The translations under genes were made by a program, and so were the position numbers. The notes beneath the pieces were generated by a model. The model was not told the origin of the DNA and did not search any database. It was given only the letters and a program-made list of their open reading frames with translations. Shown here in pieces: positions 1 through 6,055 of a stretch of 6,719 bases of DNA; position 1 is the first letter of the stretch; every line of letters starts with the position of its first letter. The stretch is from Bacillota bacterium (GTDB taxonomy: Bacteria; Bacillota; Clostridia; Lutisporales; Lutisporaceae), in contig JAEXXN010000395.1 in the NCBI GenBank assembly GCA_023405875.1, positions 1 to 6,719 of the forward strand, written 5' to 3'.

Positions 1-2
1 GC

Positions 3-1310
3 CCTATGCTGGTCGGCTTTTTCCGGCCTGCTATTTTGCTGCCGCCTGTCAAAATTGCGGATAATGAATTGCTGCTCATTCTAAAGCATGAGCTTATCCA
101 TCTTAAACGGCGCGACCTGTGGTACAAAGCGTTAATCTTAACAGCGACCGCGCTCCACTGGTTCAATCCGGTGGTATACCTGATGGCAAAAGCGTCTGCG
201 GTACAATGTGAGATATCCTGCGACGCGCTGGTTTTGATGGGCGCAGATTTTCAGCAGCGCAAGCAATACGGCGAAACCATTATAGGCGTTGTCAGGAATG
301 GGGCAAAGCTCCGGACAGCATTATCAACTAATTTTTATGGAGGGAAAAGAGGCATGAAAAATCGTATTTCTTCAATCATGGACACAAAACGGAAGAAAGC
401 TGGCGCTGCGGTTCTTTGTATGGTGTTGGCGGGGATTATGCTGACAGGGGCTACGCTTGCAGCCGACGCGGATAAAGAACCGGCGAACGGATATACTGCT
501 ATCACAGAAGAAGCAGCATATGTACAAACGCCGGAAAGCAAGGCGAAAATGTATTCTGGTTATGAACAATATGGACTCACCTATAACAAAAGCACAGGCC
601 AGTTATTTTTCAATGGGGAATTAGTCAGATATTTTGAGGACTACTACCCGGTTGGTGACAATGAAGATGGGGCCTACAGCGGAATTGACTATTTCAATGA
701 AAATGGCACGATAGACGTTCAGGGCGTAAGAGATTTATCACAATTAACCCTCAATCCCGATGGATCGACTGACCCCAGCGGCAAGCTCATAGGAATAGAG
801 CCATACAGTCAAACTGATTTTGACGCAAGGAACATTGAAGAATTAGAAAATCCGCCCATGCAAGCGACGTCGGTCGCTGATTCCTCAGCGGCAGATAATT
901 CCTCCACGGCGCAGGAATTACCGGACGACAGTATGTTTTCAGGGTATACTTATGCAGTAGAATCCGGCTCTAAATTAACACCCGATGAATATGCAAAATT
1001 GTACGCAGTTTACGAGCCGTTTGGCTTAACCTATGATAAAAAGCAGGATTGCTTTTACTATAACGGCAAGCTGGTTCGGCAGTTTGTTGACATATTGGCT
1101 TCTAACGGAGAATCGTTTTCAGGCGGAAAATTCAAGGGGTCTATGCGGCAGATAGGTAGCCCTGACGGAAAAGGTGAAGTAGATGTTTATGCTGTCCGGG
1201 ATTATGGGAAACCGGATGCCGACGGCAATGGTACTTTGACCGGCGTAAGAGCATACAGTCAAGAGGAGTTCGATGCCCGGACAAAGGATGAGTACGGAAG
1301 CGACAGATGA
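3..1310 (+). CDS. M56 family (BlaR1/MecR1-like) membrane metallopeptidase with duplicated extracellular module, 5'-truncated
   Basis: The reading frame is open from the left edge, so the true start and the N-terminal membrane helices are missing. Numbering residues from the Met at nt 6, the zinc motif HELIH is at 28-32, followed by KRRD. E69 and CD72-73 (CEISCD) match the third zinc ligand region of M56 enzymes. Residues about 42-60 and 133-153 are hydrophobic, the latter being the last membrane segment, preceded by a basic KRKK stretch. Family members are sensor proteases that span the membrane and usually cleave a BlaI-type repressor inside the cell; a blaI-like gene may lie just upstream, but this is not visible. 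The C-terminal part lacks any recognisable penicillin-binding transpeptidase domain. Instead it holds two related modules at about 182-275 and 332-425, joined by a Ser/Ala/Asp-rich linker. The signal sensed is unknown. The M56 assignment is firm; function as a BlaI-cleaving sensor is inference. Confidence 0.9.
   Translation, partial: PMLVGFFRPAILLPPVKIADNELLLILKHELIHLKRRDLWYKALILTATALHWFNPVVYLMAKASAVQCEISCDALVLMGADFQQRKQYGETIIGVVRNGAKLRTALSTNFYGGKRGMKNRISSIMDTKRKKAGAAVLCMVLAGIMLTGATLAADADKEPANGYTAITEEAAYVQTPESKAKMYSGYEQYGLTYNKSTGQLFFNGELVRYFEDYYPVGDNEDGAYSGIDYFNENGTIDVQGVRDLSQLTLNPDGSTDPSGKLIGIEPYSQTDFDARNIEELENPPMQATSVADSSAADNSSTAQELPDDSMFSGYTYAVESGSKLTPDEYAKLYAVYEPFGLTYDKKQDCFYYNGKLVRQFVDILASNGESFSGGKFKGSMRQIGSPDGKGEVDVYAVRDYGKPDADGNGTLTGVRAYSQEEFDARTKDEYGSDR
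339..356 (+). promoter_or_regulatory. Possible internal ribosome binding site and start codon in the M56 gene
   Basis: GGAGGG (339-344) lies 9 nt before an in-frame ATG (354-356). Starting there would give a 318-residue protein with a basic N-terminus (MKNR...KRKK), a hydrophobic core and small residues (LAADA) after it, which resembles a signal peptide or anchor. The product would carry both repeat modules but no protease site. The same bases encode a Gly-Gly-Lys segment that I believe is common in clostridial M56 proteins, so the match may be coincidental. Confidence 0.3.
549..1280 (+). repeat. Two divergent copies of an extracellular module within the M56 protein
   Basis: Copy 1 is encoded by about nt 549-830 and copy 2 by about nt 999-1280. 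Shared landmarks in order are a YE.(Y/F)GLTY start, an NG(E/K)LVR.F core, an (I/V)DV..VRD strand, a G.L(I/T)G segment, and a closing YSQ..FDAR. Both copies span 94 residues, with balancing indels in the middle. Similarity is clear in protein but weak in DNA, so the duplication is old. The module lies outside the membrane by topology and is the likely ligand- or stress-sensing part. I do not recognise it as a named domain. Confidence 0.8.
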
Positions 1311-1438
1311 AAGACCCATTGGACAACCAAGTCGCCTCTGCAAGCATTATAATGGTAGGCAGCAATTTCCGGATGGGGGCAGCTTACCGCTCAGGCCCGC
1401 CCCCAGTGCCGGCTCTCTTTTCTCATCATGGAATGTAG
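1307..1438 (+). CDS. Possible 43-residue small ORF coupled to the M56 gene
   Basis: The ATG at 1307 overlaps the M56 stop codon as ATGA, a common translational-coupling arrangement, and GGAAG at 1296-1300 sits 6 nt upstream as a plausible ribosome binding site. The frame runs to TAG at 1436-1438. The predicted peptide begins MKDPLDNQ, has a short moderately hydrophobic stretch (ASASIIMVG), then a Gly/Pro-rich part (YRSGPPPVPA), and ends HHGM. There is no clear membrane helix, signal peptide or known motif. It could equally be chance open sequence in the intergenic gap, and its 3' half includes the inverted repeat at 1374-1405, which argues for non-coding use. I do not recognise it. Confidence 0.25.
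   Translation: MKDPLDNQVASASIIMVGSNFRMGAAYRSGPPPVPALFSHHGM
1374..1405. terminator. GC-rich inverted repeat between convergent genes, possible terminator
   Basis: TGGGGGC at 1374-1380 pairs perfectly with GCCCCCA at 1399-1405 around an 18-nt loop. It lies between the stop codons of the two convergent gene sets (1310 on + and 1447 on -), where a shared terminator is expected. It is not a textbook intrinsic terminator. On the + strand only a broken pyrimidine stretch (CTCTTTTCTC) follows about 9-18 nt later, and on the - strand no T-run follows. Confidence 0.25.
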
Positions 1439-1446
1439 TTATTTAT

Positions 1447-2943
1447 TTAGTAGAAATTGCAGCCGTCTTCCGGTTCACACGGGTTTCTGTCGAAAAATTC
1501 CAGAACTTTTTTCTCTCCTTCAGAATTAAGCGGATAATCGCCTATCACACTGCCTTGTTCAAAATGTAAAACATGTGTGCAGCTTCCCAATATCAATTCA
1601 GGATCGTGGGAAATGATAAACAGTATTTTACCCATTTGCTGAAGCTGTTTCAGGTTATCGGACACCTCTTTCATATGCCGCAGATCAAGTCCGCTGGTCG
1701 GTTCATCAAATAATATGATTTCCTTTTCCGAAGCAATGGCGCTGGCTATTGCCACCCGCTGCTTCTGCCCTCCCGATAACGACATGGGGTGCAGGTCTTT
1801 TACCTGTAAAAGGTCCAGGCTTTTCAGGATGCCCTCCGCCTTTGCCGTATCAGCCTCCTCCATGCTTAATAAAACTTCATCAAGAACGCTTTCGGTAAAA
1901 AGCTGATGATTTACATCCTGCATGACCATGTAGCACTGCTTCAAGCGCTGCTTCGGCTTGTATACCTTTCCGCAGATTTTCTGAGTTCCCTTGCAGCGCT
2001 TTTCCAGGCCGCAGAGACATCTCCCAAAGGTTGATTTTCCGGCTCCATTGTGCCCTATAACAGCAACAATGCTGCTGCCCGGCACATTAAGCTTATCTAT
2101 CTTAACGGCAGGAAGCTTGTTGCTATAGCAAAAGACAAAATCGGACAGGCACAGCTCACCCTGTTCCGCAGCTACAGATATTTTTTCCCTCCTGAGGCTT
2201 TTCAAAAAAAGCGGCCTCAGCCCCATGTTTGAAAGCTCTGCTGCATTTATAGCCTTCAGTTGTCCGGAATTGAATTCTTTTTCTATTTTACAGCCCTTCA
2301 TATACAAAACACGGTCTGCAAGCTCACGAAGATAATACAGCCTGTGTTCCGCAATGATAACCGTTTTCCCTTTTCTTTTCCACAGCCCGATAAGGTGCCG
2401 CAGCTCCTCGATCGCTTTTATATCAAGGTTGGAGGATGGCTCGTCAAGCACAAAAATATCAGGCTGGCTTGTCGAAACGGAGGCACATGCAATTTTTTGT
2501 TTTTCTCCGCCGGACAGTTGAAAAATACTTCTATCCATCAGCTCCTGGAGCTTAAAATCAGAAACCGTTTCCGCTATCCGCCGTTTTATTTCCTCTACCG
2601 GCAGTCCCCTGTTCTCGCAGCCGAATGCAAGCTCACTGGTAGTATCTACATTAAAAAACTGCGAGCGCGGGTTCTGGAAAACAGAACCTACCATTTTGGC
2701 AATCTCAAAAAGAGGCATTTGTGAGACTGACTGACCGTCAATCAGTACCTCCCCGGAGAGCTCGCCTTCGTAAAAATTTGGTATCAGCCCGTTTATCAAC
2801 CGTGTTAACGTAGTCTTTCCGCAGCCGGATTCCCCACATAATAGGATGACCTCACCCTGCCGTATTGTTAAGCTTATATCGCGCAGGCCATTATCCTCCT
2901 GGCCTTGCGAATATGAAAAAGAGATGTTTTTCAGTTCGATCAT
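1447..2943 (-). CDS. ECF transporter ATPase, two ABC domains in one chain (EcfA/CbiO-type)
   Basis: This 498-residue cytoplasmic ATPase powers the ECF importer formed with the two preceding genes. It contains two complete nucleotide-binding domains. Domain 1 has Walker A GESGCGKTT at 37-45, Q-loop Q90, signature LSGGEKQ at 143-149, Walker B ending in catalytic E168, and H200 (AEHR). Domain 2 has Walker A GHNGAGKST at 297-305, Q342, signature LSGGQKQ at 389-395, catalytic E414 and H446 (ISHD). Most ECF modules use two separate ATPases of about 280 residues; here they are fused, as in YkoD-like proteins, so one chain can supply both sites. The start is supported by AGGAGG 11 nt upstream, and the gap to the EcfT gene is 19 nt. 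The C-terminus ends in an acidic tail with two cysteines (NPCEPEDGC) of unknown meaning. It is the last gene of the operon. Confidence 0.95.
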   Translation of the reverse strand: MIELKNISFSYSQGQEDNGLRDISLTIRQGEVILLCGESGCGKTTLTRLINGLIPNFYEGELSGEVLIDGQSVSQMPLFEIAKMVGSVFQNPRSQFFNVDTTSELAFGCENRGLPVEEIKRRIAETVSDFKLQELMDRSIFQLSGGEKQKIACASVSTSQPDIFVLDEPSSNLDIKAIEELRHLIGLWKRKGKTVIIAEHRLYYLRELADRVLYMKGCKIEKEFNSGQLKAINAAELSNMGLRPLFLKSLRREKISVAAEQGELCLSDFVFCYSNKLPAVKIDKLNVPGSSIVAVIGHNGAGKSTFGRCLCGLEKRCKGTQKICGKVYKPKQRLKQCYMVMQDVNHQLFTESVLDEVLLSMEEADTAKAEGILKSLDLLQVKDLHPMSLSGGQKQRVAIASAIASEKEIILFDEPTSGLDLRHMKEVSDNLKQLQQMGKILFIISHDPELILGSCTHVLHFEQGSVIGDYPLNSEGEKKVLEFFDRNPCEPEDGCNFY

Positions 2944-2954
2944 TTGTATCAGCC

Positions 2955-2960
2955 CCTCCT
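2955..2960 (-). promoter_or_regulatory. Ribosome binding site of the EcfA-type ATPase gene
   Basis: On the - strand AGGAGG stands 11 nt before the ATG at 2943, slightly longer than the usual spacing. It falls within the 19-nt gap after the EcfT stop codon and supports the chosen start. Confidence 0.75.
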
Positions 2961-2962
2961 TT

Positions 2963-3691
2963 TCAAGACAATAAAAAGCCTATAAAAGCGGCAATGGTAA
3001 AGACCGACAATATGGCATCCTGGATGCCGAAGCCTATCCTGCATATATTCGTTCTCTTGACAGGACTTCCCAGGCCGCGGGTCAGGGCAGCAGCCGAAAG
3101 CTCCTCTCCGATTTTGACGGTTGACATCATCAGCGGAACCAGACGGTATTCAAGCATAGCTATCGGCTTTTTAAAAAATCCCAAATATCCTATGCCTCTC
3201 ATACGCATCGCATCACCGATCGACCTTGCTTCTTCTCCCACTGTCGGAAAAAATCGGAACATAACTGCAAAAGGGATGACAATGCTTTGAGGAACATTCA
3301 TACGCTCCATTGATGCAATAAATTCACTTACAGTGGTGGTTGAAACCAAATAATATCCCAGTGCCAGCCCCGGAATAAACCGCGTAAATATCCCGGACAC
3401 AGCCACGATCAAAAAACCTGCAAGCCCGTTTGTCAGAGGTATAAGGTAGAGCTCCATCAAATACGCTGCTGCATAAAGCAATGCAAGCTTTATCGCAGTC
3501 CTGAACCTTCCAAGCAGCAGAAACAGAAGCAGCGGCAACAGCGCAAAAGCCGGCCTTATCACATTCATCGCTCCCCCCGGGCTTCCGGCAATCAAAATCA
3601 TACTGCCTATTGCCACAAGCAGGATTTTTGTTCTGGGGTCAAGCATAAGTACCGAATCTGTCCTCTTGCTTTGCATCAGTTCTTTCTGCAT
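2963..3691 (-). CDS. ECF transporter transmembrane component (EcfT/CbiQ family)
   Basis: This 242-residue membrane protein is the scaffold that couples ATP hydrolysis by the EcfA-type protein to movement of the S component. It begins with a short polar N-terminus and the DPRTKIL motif (18-24) typical of the family. Hydrophobic segments follow at roughly 23-37, 46-61, 66-84, 89-115 and 220-241. Two conserved-type Arg motifs in the cytoplasmic coupling region are visible, RMRG at 163-166 and LTRG at 203-206; in the family these coupling helices dock onto the two ATPase domains. The start overlaps the upstream stop codon by 1 nt (TGATG), which suggests translational coupling, with AGG-rich sequence upstream. 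A second in-frame Met at residue 6 is an alternative start. Length and motifs fit the family with nothing missing. Confidence 0.93.
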   Translation of the reverse strand: MQKELMQSKRTDSVLMLDPRTKILLVAIGSMILIAGSPGGAMNVIRPAFALLPLLLFLLLGRFRTAIKLALLYAAAYLMELYLIPLTNGLAGFLIVAVSGIFTRFIPGLALGYYLVSTTTVSEFIASMERMNVPQSIVIPFAVMFRFFPTVGEEARSIGDAMRMRGIGYLGFFKKPIAMLEYRLVPLMMSTVKIGEELSAAALTRGLGSPVKRTNICRIGFGIQDAILSVFTIAAFIGFLLS

Positions 3692-4272
3692 CAGACTATT
3701 CCTGCCTTTTTAAAGTGTTTTTTCAAGGCGGACTTACCGATAAGCGCACCGCAGAAGCCTCCTAAAGCTGTAAGTGCAGTCAGCGCAAAAAACGACCAGG
3801 CAGGCGTATAGTACATCAGCGCATCGACATATTCCTGTCCATAGGTCGGCACCAGTGCGGCAAAATAGCTGTCCCTCATAATGTACAGCGGCAGCATCAT
3901 ACCCATGAGCCAAACGCTGAAAACGGTATAGGCGATAACGGTCTTTCTGGAGCTTCGATAATTCCCGGATTTTAAAATAAGATCAGCGAGCAGACCAAAA
4001 CCCGTACCGGTAAAGATCGGCGGCCAGGACATCCCGGTAAGAAGCATCAGGGTACCGCAGATCAGCCCGGTTATTGTAACCATTCCAAAGCTTTTTACCT
4101 TTGTCAGGTAGAGCATAAACGGAATTCCCGACACAAAAGGGCAGATAAACGGAATAAGCAGCATGAATATAGGAATGTATCCCAGCATTCCGCATACGAA
4201 GAAAACTGCAAAGTAAACTGCTGTAAAAATTCCCACTGTAATCAGATCTTTAGTCTGTAATTTCTTCCTCAT
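3691..4272 (-). CDS. ECF transporter S component, MptD/Trep_Strep-like
   Basis: This 193-residue integral membrane protein is the likely substrate-binding subunit of the ECF importer. It has about six hydrophobic segments, near residues 9-29, 33-55, 63-80, 85-101, 110-133 and 158-178, and a basic C-terminus (KSALKKHFKKAG). The N-terminus RKKLQTKDLITVGIFTAVYF resembles the start of the MptD/Trep_Strep group of putative S components, which commonly sit beside EcfT and EcfA genes as here. The frame is open further upstream to 4353, but those 27 extra residues overlap the preceding ABC gene, and GGAGG lies 8 nt before the chosen ATG. The gap to the upstream ABC gene is 31 nt. The substrate cannot be read from the sequence. 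I recall a related ECF system in group A Streptococcus (SiaFGH) being reported for heme, which makes tetrapyrrole or metal chelates one hypothesis only. Confidence 0.85.
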   Translation of the reverse strand: MRKKLQTKDLITVGIFTAVYFAVFFVCGMLGYIPIFMLLIPFICPFVSGIPFMLYLTKVKSFGMVTITGLICGTLMLLTGMSWPPIFTGTGFGLLADLILKSGNYRSSRKTVIAYTVFSVWLMGMMLPLYIMRDSYFAALVPTYGQEYVDALMYYTPAWSFFALTALTALGGFCGALIGKSALKKHFKKAGIV

Positions 4273-4280
4273 AATTGAAA

Positions 4281-4285
4281 CCTCC
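4281..4285 (-). promoter_or_regulatory. Ribosome binding site that sets the S component start
   Basis: On the - strand GGAGG (within TTTTGGAGGTTTC) lies 8 nt upstream of the ATG at 4272. It lies between the ABC stop codon (4304) and this ATG, and decides in favour of the 193-residue form over the longer open frame. Confidence 0.85.
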
Positions 4286-4303
4286 AAAATCAAATGAATA
4301 CTA

Positions 4304-6055
4304 TTATACGCTCCAGCCCAGGCTTTCCTGCTGAATGCTGTAAAGCCTCTCATACAAGCCTTTTTTCTTTATCAGCTCTTCATGTGTGCCTTCTTCGACA
4401 GTTCTGCCCTGGTCAAGGACGATGATCTTGTCGGCGCCGGCTACCGTCCTTAACCTATGCGCTATGACGATAACCGTTTTGCCTTCAATGAGCTTTGAAA
4501 TAGCCTGCTGGATCAGCACTTCATTTTCAGGGTCCAGGGAGGCCGTCGCCTCATCCAGAAGAACAATGGGCGCATTTTTCAGCAGAGCGCGGGCTATAGA
4601 AATCCTCTGCCTTTCGCCTCCCGAAAGAGTGCTTCCGTTTTCGCCAAGCAGCGTCCGGTAGCCCTCCGGCAGGCTGCTTACAAATTCGTCGCAGCAGGCA
4701 GCCTTCGCCGCTGCCATTATCTGTTCCTCCGTGGCATCCATATTACCGATCCTTATATTGTTGTAAACGGTATCGTTAAAAAGCACCACATCCTGGAATA
4801 CAAAGGACATATAGCTCATCAAATGCTCCGGGTCCAGCGTCCTGACATCAATACCGCCTATTTTTACAGATCCCTCGTTTACATCCCAGAAACGGGCAAT
4901 CAATTTGGATATTGTACTCTTGCCGCAGCCGGAGGGTCCCACCAGGGCTGTGATTCCATCGGCGGGAATAGACAGCGTCATATTTTTAATGGCCGCTTCA
5001 TCCTGCGAGCTCGCTTCATTATAGCTGAAGGTCACATCCTCAAAGTCTATATTGTAATTTTTTATTTCTCTTTCTGCATCCCCTTCCATAATAGGTGTTG
5101 TCATAAGGGTCCTCATCCGTTTGGTGGACAGCTGCAGGTAAAAAAGCTCAGGAAGCAGTGTAAGCTCCACAAGGATCGGCCCGTATATCCTTATTACAAT
5201 GAGGAAAAACATCAGCAGAGGTATTAATTCAATCTGCCCCCCTGTTAAAAGATAGGTCCCTATAAACACAGTAAGCCCTACCCCTGACTGCACAATGATC
5301 TGTGCCCCGGTAACAAAAATACCCGTTCCGAATTCCATCTGGATTGCCATCCTTTTCATATTGCGAAGGGCATTATCCAGTGCAGAAAATTTATCTCCAT
5401 CCAGGCCGCAGGCTTTTATGACCTTGATCCCTTCCAAATATTCCTGCACCTGGTCGGAAGCCTTCAGCTTAGCCTCTACATGCTTTGTACTCAATTTGGC
5501 CTGAAGCTTTTTACTTCCTAAAATTATCAAAAACGCAACAGGTACTGTACAAAAAACTGCCAACGCCAATCTCCAGTCGAAAAATGCAAGCATTGTACAT
5601 ATTATTACCATCGAAATCCCGTTGGCGCATAATTGCGGGATGACATGACTCAGCACATGCTCTGTGGTCGCACAATCCCCCATCATATTGGTAGTAAGCT
5701 CCGACAGGTCCTTGGAATTGAAGAAGCTCATCGGCAGCTTCCTTATATGCTCCGCTATCCGTATACGTGTCGCTTCCGCCTCGTTGTATGATGTTACATA
5801 GGTCTTTTTATAATCATTCTTGTTGGCCGCAAAGACCAAAACCGCCGATACAATTCCACCGCCAAAATAAATCCACATTCTTGTCCATGATATTTGTTCA
5901 CCCATAAGGGGCTTCAATAATTCGGCAAATATTTGGATGGTTATTCCAAAAGGCAGCATCAACGACAGATTTGTAACAGTACAAGCAAAAATTGCTTTCT
6001 TCAGATCAGAATATCCTTTATCGGTTAAAAGCAGCATATCTTTTAAATTAAGCAT
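4304..6055 (-). CDS. ABC transporter half-subunit, membrane domain fused to ATPase (exporter fold), second of a pair
   Basis: This complete 583-residue half-transporter has an N-terminal six-helix membrane domain (about 26-303) and a C-terminal ATPase domain (about 335-575). Hydrophobic segments are near 26-48, 61-77, 142-180 (two helices), 243-270 and 275-303. ATPase motifs are all intact: Walker A GPSGCGKST at 373-381, Q421, signature LSGGERQ at 477-483, catalytic E502 in LLDE, a normal D-loop (SLD, 506-508), and H533. It overlaps the upstream ABC gene by 8 nt and has a perfect AGGAGGT 8 nt before its ATG, so the two are almost certainly co-translated as a heterodimer. The ATPase sequence reminds me of siderophore-related pairs such as IrtAB and YbtPQ, which have an exporter fold but import; drug or peptide export is also possible. 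Direction and substrate are not established by the sequence. Confidence 0.95.
   Translation of the reverse strand: MLNLKDMLLLTDKGYSDLKKAIFACTVTNLSLMLPFGITIQIFAELLKPLMGEQISWTRMWIYFGGGIVSAVLVFAANKNDYKKTYVTSYNEAEATRIRIAEHIRKLPMSFFNSKDLSELTTNMMGDCATTEHVLSHVIPQLCANGISMVIICTMLAFFDWRLALAVFCTVPVAFLIILGSKKLQAKLSTKHVEAKLKASDQVQEYLEGIKVIKACGLDGDKFSALDNALRNMKRMAIQMEFGTGIFVTGAQIIVQSGVGLTVFIGTYLLTGGQIELIPLLMFFLIVIRIYGPILVELTLLPELFYLQLSTKRMRTLMTTPIMEGDAEREIKNYNIDFEDVTFSYNEASSQDEAAIKNMTLSIPADGITALVGPSGCGKSTISKLIARFWDVNEGSVKIGGIDVRTLDPEHLMSYMSFVFQDVVLFNDTVYNNIRIGNMDATEEQIMAAAKAACCDEFVSSLPEGYRTLLGENGSTLSGGERQRISIARALLKNAPIVLLDEATASLDPENEVLIQQAISKLIEGKTVIVIAHRLRTVAGADKIIVLDQGRTVEEGTHEELIKKKGLYERLYSIQQESLGWSV

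Noticed and set aside
1345..1354. Perfect palindrome CATTATAATG containing TATAAT on both strands, a possible -10 promoter element
   Set aside because: No acceptable -35 hexamer lies at 16-18 nt on either strand; the nearest TTGGAC on + is 23 nt away. It sits between convergent genes where no promoter is needed.
1362..1460. Inverted pair GCAATTTC (1362-1369) and GAAATTGC (1453-1460) enclosing the GC-rich hairpin, considered as ends of a small mobile element
   Set aside because: Only 8 bp match, one arm lies inside the ATPase coding sequence, and no flanking target duplication is visible.
1273..1569. 98-codon + strand frame crossing the convergent junction
   Set aside because: It begins inside the M56 gene in another frame and ends inside the oppositely oriented ATPase gene; there is no ribosome binding site argument and no recognisable motif.
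2260..2724. 154-codon open frame on the + strand
   Set aside because: It lies wholly antisense to the well-supported EcfA-type gene, and its translation shows no coherent domain; it is a shadow of that gene's codon pattern.
4273..4353. N-terminal extension of the S component gene to a Met at 4353
   Set aside because: It overlaps the 3' end of the ABC gene by 50 nt, adds non-membrane sequence not expected in the family, and the ribosome binding site with correct spacing precedes the Met at 4272.
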